A DNA stretch of 64,000 nucleotides from an uncultured SAR86 cluster bacterium (GTDB lineage: Bacteria; Pseudomonadota; Gammaproteobacteria; Magnimaribacterales; D2472), in NCBI GenBank assembly GCA_902559345.1, contig CACEHH010000002.1, forward strand, positions 24,607 to 88,606. The letters run 5' to 3'. Under the pieces are notes generated by a model. It searched no databases and was not told where the DNA came from. It saw only the letters and a program-made list of their open reading frames with translations. How positions within the stretch are numbered: position 1 is the stretch's first letter; each line of letters begins with the position of its first letter. Below, piece after piece: positions 10,297-21,718 of the stretch. Made by a program: the position numbers and the translations under genes.

Positions 10297-11067
10297 TTAA
10301 ATAAATTCGTCATCTCTTTTTGTAAGAATTTCATATCCTTTGTTTGTTACAGCAATGGTGTGTTCCCATTGAGCAGAGTTTCTTCCATCTTTTGTTTCAA
10401 CTGTCCAGCCGTCATTTAAGGTTTTGCAATATTTTGTGCCCTGATTGATCATAGGTTCAATTGTGAAACACATGCCTTCTTTAAGCTGAATACCACTGCC
10501 AGATTTACCATAATGGAGGACCTGTGGCTCTTCATGATAAACAGTACCAATACCATGACCGCAATAGTCTTCAACAACGCTATAGTAGTTATTTTCAGCA
10601 TGTTTTTGGATGGCATGACCAATATCCCCTATAAAAGCACCAGGTCTTACAGCATTAATTCCTGCATATAGACATTCTTGGGTTACTTTAACTAATCTTT
10701 TGTTATGTGGGCCACATTTTCCAACCAAAAACATCTTAGAAGTATCTCCATGCCATCCATCTTTAATGACTGTTACATCAATATTTAAAATGTCTCCATC
10801 TTTCAATATTTTTTTATCACTTGGAATGCCATGACATATTACTTGATTTAGGCTTGAGCAAATTGTTTTCTCATATCCTTTATAACCTACATTTGCAGGT
10901 ATCGCATCTTGATTATTAATAATGTGTTCATGACATATGCTATCAAGCGCACCCGTAGACACCCCAGGAACAACATGAGGCGTAATGATTTCAAGAACCT
11001 CAGCAGCCAGCCTTCCTGCAATCCTCATTTTTTCAATTTCTTTTGATGATTTTATTGATATTTTCAT
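10297..11067 (-). CDS. map: Methionine aminopeptidase type I
   Basis: 256 aa; NIDVTVIKDGWHGDTSKMF, GHGIGTVYHEEPQVLHYG, FTIEPMI. Confidence 0.95.
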   Translation of the reverse strand: MKISIKSSKEIEKMRIAGRLAAEVLEIITPHVVPGVSTGALDSICHEHIINNQDAIPANVGYKGYEKTICSSLNQVICHGIPSDKKILKDGDILNIDVTVIKDGWHGDTSKMFLVGKCGPHNKRLVKVTQECLYAGINAVRPGAFIGDIGHAIQKHAENNYYSVVEDYCGHGIGTVYHEEPQVLHYGKSGSGIQLKEGMCFTIEPMINQGTKYCKTLNDGWTVETKDGRNSAQWEHTIAVTNKGYEILTKRDDEFI

Positions 11068-11225
11068 ATTTTTTTTAATTTATATCTAGACATTAGATAA
11101 CTTAATCTATAAAGTACAATTTTAATGCCAGCATGTAATTTTAGCTCATTAAAATTCAAAAACTCTTTAAATAGTTTCCCTAAATTTTTCTTTAAAAATT
11201 CCAATACTTTTTGGTGTTTTTCATA

Positions 11226-12347
11226 ATGTCATTTAAAGCAATGATAGCATTTGAAGACGGTACTGTATTCCATGGTAAGGGTTTTGGGGAAGAAAAATAT
11301 GAAGTAGGTGAATTAGTTTTTAATACGTCAATGACAGGATATCAAGAAATTATTACGGATCCTTCTTATAAAAAACAAATAATTACATTCACCCATCCTC
11401 ATATTGGAAATACTGGAATTAATGATGAAGATAATGAATCTAGGATGATTCATGCATCTGGAATTGTTGTCAAAAACTTTTGCGAAAAACCTAGCAATTG
11501 GAGATCATCAAATACTCTTGAGGAATTTTTAATTAAAAATAAAGTAATCGCCATTTCAGATATTGATACAAGAGAGATAACTTCAATTTTGAGGGAGAAA
11601 GGTGCAATGAATTGCTGTATTGCAGGTTCATCTATTATTTCAGAAGACAAAGCTATTGAAGCTGCAAAAGATTTTTCTGGCTTAAAGGGAATGGATTTAG
11701 CAAAAATTGTCTCAACCCAATCTAATTATAATTGGAATGAAGGTATTTGGCCTGAAAATAATACTTCAAACACTAGTTATCCAGTGATAGCTTATGACTT
11801 TGGAATTAAAGAAAATATTTTAAGACTGCTTACTGAGCATGTTGGCGAAGTAAAGGTTGTAAATGCTGAAACTTCATATGAAGATATTATTAAATTGTCT
11901 CCTAAAGGAATTTTTCTTTCTAATGGGCCTGGAGATCCAGAGCCATGTGAATATGCTATTGAGAATATAAAGAAATTTTTAGATAAAAATATTCCTATTT
12001 TTGGTATTTGTCTAGGCCATCAGCTGTTGGCTCTTGCTGGTGGCGCAGATACTTATAAAATGAAATTTGGTCATCATGGGGCCAATCATCCGGTCCAAGA
12101 TATAAAAACTAAAGAAGTTTATATAACGAGTCAAAATCATGGCTTTGCAGTTGATGTTGATACGCTTCCTTCAAACATTGAAGTTACCCATATTTCTTTA
12201 TTTGATAAATCTCTTCAAGGTATAGAGTTTACTGATACACCCGCATTTAGCTTTCAAGGTCATCCGGAAGCTAGCCCAGGACCTCAAGAAATTCAGAATC
12301 TATTTAAAAAATTTAGCTTAATGGTAAAAGAATATGCCAAGACGTAA
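11226..12347 (+). CDS. carA: Carbamoyl-phosphate synthase small subunit
   Basis: GATase: [37 protein letters not shown]. Start refined to [12 protein letters not shown] at 11226. Confidence 0.94.
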   Translation: MSFKAMIAFEDGTVFHGKGFGEEKYEVGELVFNTSMTGYQEIITDPSYKKQIITFTHPHIGNTGINDEDNESRMIHASGIVVKNFCEKPSNWRSSNTLEEFLIKNKVIAISDIDTREITSILREKGAMNCCIAGSSIISEDKAIEAAKDFSGLKGMDLAKIVSTQSNYNWNEGIWPENNTSNTSYPVIAYDFGIKENILRLLTEHVGEVKVVNAETSYEDIIKLSPKGIFLSNGPGDPEPCEYAIENIKKFLDKNIPIFGICLGHQLLALAGGADTYKMKFGHHGANHPVQDIKTKEVYITSQNHGFAVDVDTLPSNIEVTHISLFDKSLQGIEFTDTPAFSFQGHPEASPGPQEIQNLFKKFSLMVKEYAKT

Positions 12348-15300
12348 GGATATTTCTTCAATACTTATTATTGGAGCAGGACCAATAATTATTGGACAGG
12401 CATGTGAATTCGATTATTCAGGCGCTCAGGCATGCAAAGCTCTTAAAGAAGAGGGTTTTAGAGTAATACTAGTTAACTCAAATCCTGCCACTATTATGAC
12501 AGATCCCTTGCTTGCTGACGCAACATATATAGAGCCAATTCATTGGGAATCAGTAGAAAAAATAATAGAAAAAGAAAAGCCAGATGCCATCTTGCCTACT
12601 ATGGGAGGACAAACAGCTTTAAATACAGCATTAACTTTAGATAAAAAAGGAATTCTAGAAAAACATAATGTCGTTTTAATTGGTGCTAACAGAACAGCAA
12701 TTGATAAAGCTGAGGACAGACAGCTTTTTGATGAGACTATGAAAGCTATTAATCTAGAGACTCCTGCATCAGGAATCGCACATTCAATGAGTGATGCTTT
12801 GGATGTTCAAAAAAAAATAGGCTTTCCTTGTATTATTAGACCATCTTTCACTATGGGAGGAACAGGTGGTGGAATTGCATATAACATATCGGAATTTAAA
12901 ACAATTTGTGAGAAGGGGCTTGAATTATCTCCAACAAATGAACTATTAATTGATGAATCGCTTATTGGGTGGAAAGAATATGAAATGGAAGTTGTTAGAG
13001 ATAGTGAAGATAATTGCATAATTATATGTTCTATCGAAAACCTAGATCCTATGGGAATTCATACAGGAGACTCAATAACAATTGCTCCAGCACAAACCCT
13101 TACAGATAAAGAATTCCAAGTAATGAGAAATGCTTCATTTAAAATACTAAGAGAAATCGGTGTAGATACTGGTGGATCAAATGTTCAATTTGCTGTTAAT
13201 CCTGAAAATGGAAAAATGGTTGTTATTGAGATGAATCCCAGAGTAAGCAGATCTTCAGCATTAGCTTCAAAGGCTACTGGATTCCCAATAGCAAAGGTTG
13301 CTGCACTATTATCAGTTGGATTCACGCTTGATGAATTAAAAAACGATATAACTGGAGGACTCACTCCTGCATCATTTGAACCTAGCATTGATTATATTGT
13401 TACAAAAATACCTAAGTTTGCATTTGAAAAGTTTCCTCAGGCAAACCCTAAACTTACCACTCAAATGAAATCTGTTGGCGAGGTCATGTCAATTGGCTCT
13501 AATTTCCAAGAATCTTTCCAGAAAGCACTTTGCAGTATGGAAGAGGGGCTAAACGGACTCAATTCTGTTAAATCAAACAACAAGAATATTCCTAAAGAAG
13601 AAATTCTTAATGAACTTACCATACCAGGACCGAAAAGAATCTTTTATGTTGCTGATGCAATTCGTAACGGCTGGACACTAGAAAAAATTCATTCTTTAAC
13701 AAAGATTGATTATTGGTTTTTAGACCAAATCAATGAAATATTAGAGATTGAGAATAACTTACTTGATCTTAATAAAAATGAACTTACAGAAGATTTATTA
13801 TGGCACATTAAAGAAAGAGGATTTTCAGATAGCAGGATAGCAGAACTGTTAGGCTCAGATGAAAATTCAATCAGAGAACATAGAAAGAGTTTAAATGTTA
13901 AGCCTATATTCAGAAGAGTAGATACTTGCGCAGCTGAATTCGCGACATCCACATGTTACATGTATTCTTCATATAGTGGAAAGTGCGAAAGTGATCCAAC
14001 AACTAATAATAAAATTTTAGTTCTAGGAAGTGGTCCAAATAGAATCGGCCAAGGTATTGAATTTGATTATTGTTGTGTTCATGCATCTTTAGCAATGCAA
14101 GAAGAGGGATATGAATCAATCATGGTTAACTGTAATCCTGAAACTGTTTCAACTGATTATGATGTTTCTAATAGGCTATATTTTGAACCAATAACATCAG
14201 AAAAGATTCTTGATATTATAGATAATGAAAATCCAGAAGGGGTAATTATACAATTTGGGGGTCAGACGCCTCTTAAACTTGCAGATATCTTATATGATAA
14301 AGGTGTAAAAATATTAGGCACAGATGTCGATGCAATTGATAGGTCAGAAGATAGAGAAAGGTTTCAAGAATTAGTAAATAAATTAAGTTTAAAGCAACCA
14401 TCAAATGCAACTGCAAAAAATTTAAAAGAAGCTTTAGAGAAGGCTGAAAAGATTGGCTTCCCTATCGTAGTAAGGCCTTCTTATGTTCTTGGTGGAAGGG
14501 CCATGCAGCTAGTTAATAATATTAAAGAGCTTGAAAAATATTTAAATGAAGCTGTTGAAGTTTCAAACAGTAAACCAATTTTATTAGATAGTTATCTTAC
14601 TGATGCAATTGAGGTTGATGTAGATGTTGTTTCTGATGGAGAAAATATTCAAATAGGAGGGATATTGCAGCATATTGAGCAGGCTGGAATTCATTCTGGA
14701 GATTCAGCATGCTCTCTTCCACCTTATAGCTTGTCGGATAAAATTCAAGATGTGATGAAAGAACAAGCAAGAAATATTGCAAAAGAGCTTAATATTATTG
14801 GGTTGATGAATATCCAATATGCAGTTAAAGATAATGATGTATATATAATTGAAGTTAATCCAAGAGCCTCAAGGACTGTGCCTTTTATATCAAAAGCTAT
14901 TGGAAGCTCTTTGGCAAAAGTTGCATCAAAAGCAATGATTGGTAAGACTTTGGATGATCAAAATTTTTCATCTAAACTTCCTAAAGGACTTTCTTTTGTA
15001 AAAGAGGCAGTTATGCCATTTGATAAATTTCCTCATGTAGATCCGATTCTTGGTCCTGAGATGAAATCTACAGGTGAAGTAATGGGCGTTGGACCGAATT
15101 TTGGTGAAGCTTATGCAAAAGCACAAAAGGGCGCAAATAAAATTTTAAGAAGGTCTGGAGTAGTTTTTATTAGCGTGAAGGAATCAGATAAAAAATATTT
15201 AGATAAATTTGCACCATCCATTATAAAAGCAGGTTTTGAGATTGTTGCAACATCAGGAACAGCAAATTACATTAAAAATCTTGGCCATTCAGTTAAAACA

Positions 15301-15546
15301 ATTAATAAGGTTATGGAAGGAAGGCCTCATGTTGTTGATAGCTTGCTAAATGATGAAATTGATTTAGTTATTAATACAACAGAAGGGGCACCATCAATAA
15401 AAGATTCAGCCTCTATTAGACAAAGCGCATTAAGAAATAAGATTTTCTGTACAACAACTATGTTTGGAGCCTTTGCAATAATCGATGCTCTTAAAAGCAT
15501 TGAAGAGAAATGGTCTTATAAAACACTTCAAGAAATCAATAAATAA
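12334..15546 (+). CDS. carB: Carbamoyl-phosphate synthase large subunit
   Basis: 1070 aa; duplicated ATP-grasp domains, [20 protein letters not shown]; overlaps carA by 14 bp. Confidence 0.95.
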   Translation: MPRRKDISSILIIGAGPIIIGQACEFDYSGAQACKALKEEGFRVILVNSNPATIMTDPLLADATYIEPIHWESVEKIIEKEKPDAILPTMGGQTALNTALTLDKKGILEKHNVVLIGANRTAIDKAEDRQLFDETMKAINLETPASGIAHSMSDALDVQKKIGFPCIIRPSFTMGGTGGGIAYNISEFKTICEKGLELSPTNELLIDESLIGWKEYEMEVVRDSEDNCIIICSIENLDPMGIHTGDSITIAPAQTLTDKEFQVMRNASFKILREIGVDTGGSNVQFAVNPENGKMVVIEMNPRVSRSSALASKATGFPIAKVAALLSVGFTLDELKNDITGGLTPASFEPSIDYIVTKIPKFAFEKFPQANPKLTTQMKSVGEVMSIGSNFQESFQKALCSMEEGLNGLNSVKSNNKNIPKEEILNELTIPGPKRIFYVADAIRNGWTLEKIHSLTKIDYWFLDQINEILEIENNLLDLNKNELTEDLLWHIKERGFSDSRIAELLGSDENSIREHRKSLNVKPIFRRVDTCAAEFATSTCYMYSSYSGKCESDPTTNNKILVLGSGPNRIGQGIEFDYCCVHASLAMQEEGYESIMVNCNPETVSTDYDVSNRLYFEPITSEKILDIIDNENPEGVIIQFGGQTPLKLADILYDKGVKILGTDVDAIDRSEDRERFQELVNKLSLKQPSNATAKNLKEALEKAEKIGFPIVVRPSYVLGGRAMQLVNNIKELEKYLNEAVEVSNSKPILLDSYLTDAIEVDVDVVSDGENIQIGGILQHIEQAGIHSGDSACSLPPYSLSDKIQDVMKEQARNIAKELNIIGLMNIQYAVKDNDVYIIEVNPRASRTVPFISKAIGSSLAKVASKAMIGKTLDDQNFSSKLPKGLSFVKEAVMPFDKFPHVDPILGPEMKSTGEVMGVGPNFGEAYAKAQKGANKILRRSGVVFISVKESDKKYLDKFAPSIIKAGFEIVATSGTANYIKNLGHSVKTINKVMEGRPHVVDSLLNDEIDLVINTTEGAPSIKDSASIRQSALRNKIFCTTTMFGAFAIIDALKSIEEKWSYKTLQEINK

Positions 15547-15571
15547 TTTATCTAGTTGCTATAATCTCTAT

Positions 15572-16048
15572 ATGAGCAGAATACCACTTACTAAGGAAGG
15601 TGAAATTTTAATTAAAGAAAAATTATCTAATTTAAAATTTATTGAAAGGCCAAAGATTTCTGAAGCCATTGCTGAGGCAAGGGCGCATGGCGATCTTAAA
15701 GAAAATGCAGAATATCATGCCGCTAAAGAGCTCCAGGGATTGGTCGAGGCCAAAATAAACGAAATAGAAAGCGCCTTAGCAAATGCTCAAGTTATTGATG
15801 TTAAGGAAATACCTGAAACTGGAAGGGTTGTATTTGGCTCGACAGTAAAAGTTTATGATTGTGATAACGACAAAGAGATAGCTTACAAGATAGTTGGAAA
15901 TTTAGAGTCTGATCCTGACAAGGGCGAGATATCAATCGATACCCCAATTGCAAGGGGTTTGGTGGGTAAATTTGTTGAAGATGAAATAATAATAGAAACT
16001 CCTTCTGGAAATTTAATTTATGAAATTTTAGAAGTTAAGCACATTTAA
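15572..16048 (+). CDS. greA: Transcription elongation factor GreA
   Basis: MSRIPLTKEGEILIKEKL..., EARAHGDLKENAEYHAAKE. Start refined from 15485 to 15572. Confidence 0.94.
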   Translation: MSRIPLTKEGEILIKEKLSNLKFIERPKISEAIAEARAHGDLKENAEYHAAKELQGLVEAKINEIESALANAQVIDVKEIPETGRVVFGSTVKVYDCDNDKEIAYKIVGNLESDPDKGEISIDTPIARGLVGKFVEDEIIIETPSGNLIYEILEVKHI

Positions 16049-16051
16049 GTG

Positions 16052-16615
16052 ATGCATGCAGATAATTGGGCAAGTAAAGCTAAAAAAATGGGTTATAGGT
16101 CTAGAGCAGTTTTTAAACTTGAAGAAATTTTAAATAAAGTTGTTTTAAACAATAAATTAAAAAATGTTCTCGATATAGGGAGCGCTCCAGGAGGATGGTC
16201 TCAATATATTATTAAAAGATATAAAAAAGCTAGGGTATATGCCGTAGATGTTTTAGAAATGGATCCAATAGAAGGAGTAAATTTCTTTCAAGAAAGCGTT
16301 GAAAACATAAATAATATTGATGAAATAAATAAATTAAAAGGTAAATTTAATCTTGTAATTTCTGATATAGCCCCAAACTTAAGTGGCATAAGCACAATTG
16401 ATAATGAAAACATTTTTGAATTAAATCAATTGACTGCAAAAGTTGCAAAAGATTATTTAGTTAATAACGGAATCTTGATAATGAAGACTTTTCAAAATAA
16501 TATGTTAAAAATTTTAAGAAAAGAAATGGAATTATCTTTTAAATTAGTTCAAACTTATAAGCCCGCTGCATCAAAAAAACAGTCCGGTGAGATATATTTA
16601 TTTGGAGTGAAGTAA
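16052..16615 (+). CDS. rlmE: 23S rRNA (U2552) 2'-O-methyltransferase
   Basis: RrmJ/FtsJ family: [42 protein letters not shown]. Confidence 0.92.
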   Translation: MHADNWASKAKKMGYRSRAVFKLEEILNKVVLNNKLKNVLDIGSAPGGWSQYIIKRYKKARVYAVDVLEMDPIEGVNFFQESVENINNIDEINKLKGKFNLVISDIAPNLSGISTIDNENIFELNQLTAKVAKDYLVNNGILIMKTFQNNMLKILRKEMELSFKLVQTYKPAASKKQSGEIYLFGVK

Positions 16616-16619
16616 TTTA

Positions 16620-18530
16620 ATGAGTAGTTTTATGAGAAATTTAGTTGTTTGGGTTGTCCTTGGATCACTCATTGTATATGTATTTAATTTTCTTGAAAAT
16701 GGTTCACCATCTAAAGAAATACCTTTTAGTGAATTAAGAAAAGAAGCATCTGCAGATAATATTCAAGAAATTATATTTAAAGGTGATCGTGAAACCATTG
16801 TTGGTACTTTAAGAACTCCAGAAACTAAATTTATTACTTATTATCATAAAAGCAAAAGCTTTGATGAGTTTGAAGCAATCATAAAAGAAAAAGGTGTCAT
16901 GTATGATTATGAACAGCAAGAGACGCCATCAATATTTTCTCAATTACTAATCGGCGCTTTCCCGATAATATTATTATTAGCTATATTTTTCTTTTTTATG
17001 AGACAAATGCAAGGTGGCATTTCTGGTAAGGGCGGTCCTATGTCATTTGGTAGAAGTAAGGCCAAATTAATGGAAGGTGGTCAAGTAAAAACGACTTTCA
17101 AAGATGTAGCCGGATGTGAAGAAGCAAAACAGGATGTACAAGAGTTAGTAGACTTTTTAAAAGATCCAAGTAAATTTCAAAAATTAGGAGGCAAAATACC
17201 AAGAGGAGTTTTAATGGTAGGACCTCCTGGTACTGGTAAGACCTTAATTGCAAGAGCGGTAGCTGGTGAAGCCAAAGTTCCATTTTTTACAATTTCTGGA
17301 TCTGACTTTGTAGAAATGTTTGTAGGAGTTGGGGCTTCTAGAGTAAGAGATATGTTTGAACAAGCAAAAAAACAATCACCATGTATTGTTTTTATTGATG
17401 AGATTGATGCTGTAGGAAGACACAGAGGAGCAGGTCTAGGTGGCGGACATGATGAAAGAGAGCAAACTTTAAACCAATTACTTGTAGAAATGGATGGATT
17501 TGAAGGAAATGATGGCGTAATTGTTATTGCAGCTACTAATAGACCAGATGTGCTAGATCCTGCGTTGTTAAGACCGGGTAGATTTGATAGACAGGTCGTA
17601 GTTGACTTGCCTGATATAAGAGGGCGAGAGGCTATTCTAAAGGTTCATATGAGGAAGGTGCCTTTGGATGCTGATGTTGATCCATTAGTAATTGCTAGAG
17701 GCACTCCTGGTTTTTCAGGCGCTGATTTAGCAAATTTAATCAATGAGGCTGCATTATTTGCTGCAAGATACTCTGACAAGAAAATTGACCAATCTCATCT
17801 TGATTTAGCTAAAGATAAAATTATGATGGGAGCAGAACGCAAATCTATGATTCTTAGTGAGGAGCAAAAAAGGATTACTGCTTATCATGAAGCTGGCCAT
17901 GCAATTGTGGGTAAACTTTCCCCTAAACATGATCCTGTTTACAAAGTTACTATCATTCCAAGAGGAAGAGCTTTAGGCGTAACAATGTTCTTGCCTGAAG
18001 AAGATACTTATATGCAAAGCAAAGAGTATTTAGAAGGAAGAATCGCAGCATTATTTGGAGGTAGAATTGCTGAGAGCATAATTAATGGAGATAAAGGAAT
18101 TACTACTGGTGCTTCAAATGATATTGAAGTAGCAACAAATATCGCAACCAATATGGTTACAAAATGGGGCCTTTCAAAAACTATTGGTCCGTTAAAATAT
18201 GGTGAAGATGAAGGAAGTCCTTTTTTAGGAAGATCAGCAACAGCACCAGCTCAAAATATGAGTAATGAAACTGCTAAAAATATAGATAAAGAAGTAAAAT
18301 CAATAATTGATAAATGTTATACAAAAGCTGAAAATATTTTAAAAGAAAACTTAGATAAGCTTAATGTTATGGCTGATGCACTCTTAAAATATGAAACCAT
18401 TGATGCAAATCAGATAGATGATATCATGGCTGGAGCGAATCCAAGAGAGCCTAAAGGATGGTCTGATGAGACTCCATCAGATAAATCTTCAAAAAAAACG
18501 TCAATCAAAGGCGCTGCAGAAGAGTTATAA
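16620..18530 (+). CDS. ftsH: ATP-dependent zinc metalloprotease FtsH
   Basis: 636 aa; [23 protein letters not shown] zinc motif, two N-terminal TMs. Confidence 0.97.
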   Translation: MSSFMRNLVVWVVLGSLIVYVFNFLENGSPSKEIPFSELRKEASADNIQEIIFKGDRETIVGTLRTPETKFITYYHKSKSFDEFEAIIKEKGVMYDYEQQETPSIFSQLLIGAFPIILLLAIFFFFMRQMQGGISGKGGPMSFGRSKAKLMEGGQVKTTFKDVAGCEEAKQDVQELVDFLKDPSKFQKLGGKIPRGVLMVGPPGTGKTLIARAVAGEAKVPFFTISGSDFVEMFVGVGASRVRDMFEQAKKQSPCIVFIDEIDAVGRHRGAGLGGGHDEREQTLNQLLVEMDGFEGNDGVIVIAATNRPDVLDPALLRPGRFDRQVVVDLPDIRGREAILKVHMRKVPLDADVDPLVIARGTPGFSGADLANLINEAALFAARYSDKKIDQSHLDLAKDKIMMGAERKSMILSEEQKRITAYHEAGHAIVGKLSPKHDPVYKVTIIPRGRALGVTMFLPEEDTYMQSKEYLEGRIAALFGGRIAESIINGDKGITTGASNDIEVATNIATNMVTKWGLSKTIGPLKYGEDEGSPFLGRSATAPAQNMSNETAKNIDKEVKSIIDKCYTKAENILKENLDKLNVMADALLKYETIDANQIDDIMAGANPREPKGWSDETPSDKSSKKTSIKGAAEEL

Positions 18531-18539
18531 TCTTTTCCA

Positions 18540-19862
18540 ATGGATTTAAAATTCGGTACCGATGGGATAAGAGGACCTGTCGAAAATGTTATAACACCTG
18601 AGGCATGCTTAAAAATTGGCCATGCTACTGGCATTGTTATGAAAGAACTGGGATGGAACACAGTCCTAATTGGTAAAGATACAAGAATATCTGGATATAT
18701 GCTTGAATCTGCTCTTCAAGCTGGCTTTATTGCAGCTGGAGTAAATGTCAGTCTTTTAGGGCCATTACCAACCCCAGGCGTGGCCTATCTTTCTAAAACT
18801 TTAAGAAATAGATTTGGTGTAGTCATTAGCGCATCGCATAATGATTTCTTAGATAACGGAATTAAAATTTTTAATGAAGATGGTGAAAAAATCTCTAGAG
18901 ATATCGAAAAAAGAATTGAGAAATACATATCTTCTGATTTAATGCCTGTTGAAACTTCCAAAATAGGAAAGGCTTATAGGTTTGATGAGTCAGGACCAAG
19001 ATATATAGAGTTCTGTAAATCCACCGTTCCTTCAAATATATCTTTTTCTTCATTAAGAATTGTCATTGATTGTGCAAATGGGGCTTGTTATAAGGTTAGT
19101 CCAGAGATATTTGAAGAATTGGGAGCTGAGGTAATTACAATTGGAAATGATCCTGATGGATATAACATTAATGAAGGATGTGGCTCAACACATCCAGAGG
19201 TTGTAAAAGAAGCGGTAATAAAACATAGAGCTGATTATGGCATATCGCTTGATGGTGACGGTGATAGGGTCATCTTAGTAGATGAAAAAGGAAATATATT
19301 AGATGGAGACGATCTTTTATTTATTTTAGCATTCTCAAACCCTAACCGAACTGGTCAATGGTCAGGTGTTGTTGGAACACTAATGAGCAATTATGGCCTT
19401 GAGGATGGAATAAAGAAACTTGGATATAAATTTAAGAGAGCAGATGTTGGTGATAAGTATGTAAGCAAAATGCTGACAGAAAAAGGATGGATGCTTGGTG
19501 GAGAGACTTCTGGTCATATTATTTGCAAAGATTTGGTTAGCACAGGCGATGGAACTATTGCCGCTTTAAAAGTGATTTCATCATTATTGCTTTTAGAAAA
19601 GAAGCCTGATGAAGTGTTATCCAATTACACAAAAATTCCTCAAGTAAATATCGCAGTAAAAGTTATAAATAAAGATATTGTTAATGACAAAGATCTAAAG
19701 TTATTCTTAAAGGAAGTTGAGTCAGATATGACCGTTAAAAGAATATTAGTAAGACCTTCTGGAACTGAATCTAAGATTAGGATCATGGTAGAAGCGCCAG
19801 AGAAAAAAGTTGCAGAGAAGTATGCTAAAGACATTGAAAAGATTATTAGGTCAAAGTCATGA
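18540..19862 (+). CDS. glmM: Phosphoglucosamine mutase
   Basis: 440 aa; FGTDGIRG, VISASHNDFLDNGIK, DGDGDRVILVD. Confidence 0.95.
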   Translation: MDLKFGTDGIRGPVENVITPEACLKIGHATGIVMKELGWNTVLIGKDTRISGYMLESALQAGFIAAGVNVSLLGPLPTPGVAYLSKTLRNRFGVVISASHNDFLDNGIKIFNEDGEKISRDIEKRIEKYISSDLMPVETSKIGKAYRFDESGPRYIEFCKSTVPSNISFSSLRIVIDCANGACYKVSPEIFEELGAEVITIGNDPDGYNINEGCGSTHPEVVKEAVIKHRADYGISLDGDGDRVILVDEKGNILDGDDLLFILAFSNPNRTGQWSGVVGTLMSNYGLEDGIKKLGYKFKRADVGDKYVSKMLTEKGWMLGGETSGHIICKDLVSTGDGTIAALKVISSLLLLEKKPDEVLSNYTKIPQVNIAVKVINKDIVNDKDLKLFLKEVESDMTVKRILVRPSGTESKIRIMVEAPEKKVAEKYAKDIEKIIRSKS

Positions 19863-20602
19863 TAATTGCTAATTGGAAATGTAATGGAACTAAGAAAATG
19901 ATATTTTCATGGTTTGAGGATTATGGCAAAGAGGTTAATTTTGTTGATGTGCTGCCAATTGTAGGAGTGGCCCCACCATCAATATATTTTGGTTACTTTA
20001 GTCGTGAAAATGCCTCTTTAAAATTTATTGAATGGGGATTACAAGATGCAGACCATTTAGATGGCCCAAGGACTGGTGCAATCTCGGTTGATATGTTGAT
20101 TGATATGGAATGTGATTTTTTAATAATAGGGCATTCTGAAAGAAGAGAGATATTTAAGGAAGACAATGATTTAATAAAGGAAAAACTTAAAAGTCTTAAT
20201 AACAGAGTTACGGCTATTCTATGTATTGGAGAAAACAAAGAAGAAAATAATAAAGGTATAACGAGAGATGTGCTTAAAGAGCAACTTGATATAGTTAATG
20301 GGCTGGAGTTAGATCAATCATTTACAGTTGCTTATGAACCCGTTTGGGCAATTGGGAGTGGGCTTACACCAGAGCCAAAAGATATAAATGAAATTCATAA
20401 ATTTATAAAAGATGTTGTACAATCCAACTCTGCAAATAACCTTGTACCAAAAGTTTTATATGGTGGAAGTGTTACTGATAAAAATGCTGAAAGTTTTTTT
20501 AAAGAAGAATTTGTAGATGGCGCATTAGTTGGTGGGGCTTCACTAGATGGTTCTACCTTTGCAAAAATAGTTAATATTTTTAGTGGGATTGATAAAAAAT
20601 GA
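19859..20602 (+). CDS. tpiA: Triosephosphate isomerase
   Basis: 247 aa; NWKCNGT, GHSERR, AYEPVWAIGSG, LYGGSV. Confidence 0.95.
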   Translation: MIIANWKCNGTKKMIFSWFEDYGKEVNFVDVLPIVGVAPPSIYFGYFSRENASLKFIEWGLQDADHLDGPRTGAISVDMLIDMECDFLIIGHSERREIFKEDNDLIKEKLKSLNNRVTAILCIGENKEENNKGITRDVLKEQLDIVNGLELDQSFTVAYEPVWAIGSGLTPEPKDINEIHKFIKDVVQSNSANNLVPKVLYGGSVTDKNAESFFKEEFVDGALVGGASLDGSTFAKIVNIFSGIDKK

Positions 20603-20916
20603 TTACTTTAATAACAGTCACGTGTGTAATTTTAGCCGTTGCTATAATTGTGCTAGTTTTATTGCAACAGGGAAAAGGTTCTGATTTAGGCTCAGCCTTT
20701 GGAGGAGGATCATCCAATTCTATGTTTGGGGCTCTTGGTCCGTCAAATTTCCTTGGCAAATTAACATATATATTAGTTGCAGTTTGGCTGATTCTTTCTT
20801 TATTGCTTGCTTTTCTGTTAAAAACAGATGATGCCGAAGATACATTTAGCCCAGACCTAATTAAAGAGGCTCAAGATGAAGATTTATCTGAACAAATTCC
20901 TTTAAAAAATAACTAA
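20599..20916 (+). CDS. secG: Preprotein translocase subunit SecG
   Basis: 105 aa; VLVLLQQGKGSDLGSAFGGGSSNSMFG. Confidence 0.94.
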   Translation: MITLITVTCVILAVAIIVLVLLQQGKGSDLGSAFGGGSSNSMFGALGPSNFLGKLTYILVAVWLILSLLLAFLLKTDDAEDTFSPDLIKEAQDEDLSEQIPLKNN

Positions 20917-21003
20917 TGGTGCCGAAGGCGGGACTTGAACCCGCACGAGTTTTCACTCACTAGCCCCTCAAGCTAGCGTGTCTACCAATTCCACCACTTC
21001 GGC
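20917..21003 (-). tRNA. tRNA-Leu (anticodon GAG)
   Basis: Reverse complement gives GCCGAAG...GCTAGC-TTGAGGG-GCTAG...GGGTTCAAGTCCCGCCTTCGGCACCA; 7-bp acceptor stem, long variable arm, encoded CCA. Confidence 0.95.
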
Positions 21004-21015
21004 AAAAAGAACGTG

Positions 21016-21021
21016 ATTATA
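21016..21021 (-). promoter_or_regulatory. Putative -10 box for tRNA-Leu (minus strand TATAAT)
   Basis: Reverse complement of attata gives TATAAT 12 nt upstream of the tRNA 5' end. Confidence 0.45.
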
Positions 21022-21054
21022 ACAATATTATATTTGTTCTAATATAAAATTTAC

Positions 21055-21083
21055 TTGACCAATCTATCTTACTTTCATAAACT
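21055..21083 (+). promoter_or_regulatory. Putative sigma70 promoter for initiator tRNA / rimP-nusA-infB transcription unit
   Basis: TTGACC (21055-21060), 17-nt spacer, TAAACT (21078-21083), 15 nt upstream of the tRNA. Confidence 0.6.
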
Positions 21084-21098
21084 TCATGTTCGCTGCGT

Positions 21099-21175
<77 letters not shown>

Positions 21176-21226
21176 TAGTTTGATATAATTTTTGTGGGGC
21201 AAGCGCCCTTTTTTTGTATAAAAAAG

Positions 21227-21718
21227 ATGAATAAAGATGAATTTAAAAAAATTATCGAGCCTGTTGTAAACAGGAATGATTGTATGTTGTGGGGTTTTGA
21301 AATTTTAAGAGGTAAAAAAAGAACAACCTTGAGAATTTATATAGATTCATACAAAGGCGTAGATATAAATGATTGTGAAAATGTATCAAAAGATCTTGGA
21401 TATGAACCAATGCTTGATTTGAGTCTTGGTGATAATTATGTGCTAGAAGTATCTACTCCTGGAGTGGATAGAAAGTTCTTTGATATTCTTCAATTAGGTG
21501 ATTATATTGGAGAGAATTTAGAGTTTAAGACCAGAGAATTAATAGAAGGAAAAAGAAAGTTCTCAGGAAAATTGATTAATTGTGATGATAGTTATTTTTC
21601 AATCAAAAAAAATGACAAATCTATTTCTAAGAAATTTAAATTTTCAGATTTAGATTTATGTAAATTAAAACCAAATTATAATAATTTAATAAAGGAATAT
21701 TCTTATGAAAAGCAATGA
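21227..21718 (+). CDS. rimP: Ribosome maturation factor RimP
   Basis: Position before nusA; LRIYIDSYKGVDINDCENVSKDLGYEP and VLEVSTPGVDR motifs. Start refined to 21227. Confidence 0.9.
   Translation: MNKDEFKKIIEPVVNRNDCMLWGFEILRGKKRTTLRIYIDSYKGVDINDCENVSKDLGYEPMLDLSLGDNYVLEVSTPGVDRKFFDILQLGDYIGENLEFKTRELIEGKRKFSGKLINCDDSYFSIKKNDKSISKKFKFSDLDLCKLKPNYNNLIKEYSYEKQ

Noticed and set aside
15485-15571. N-terminal extension of the greA ORF
   Set aside because: Overlaps carB; GreA homology begins at MSRIPLTKEG (15572).
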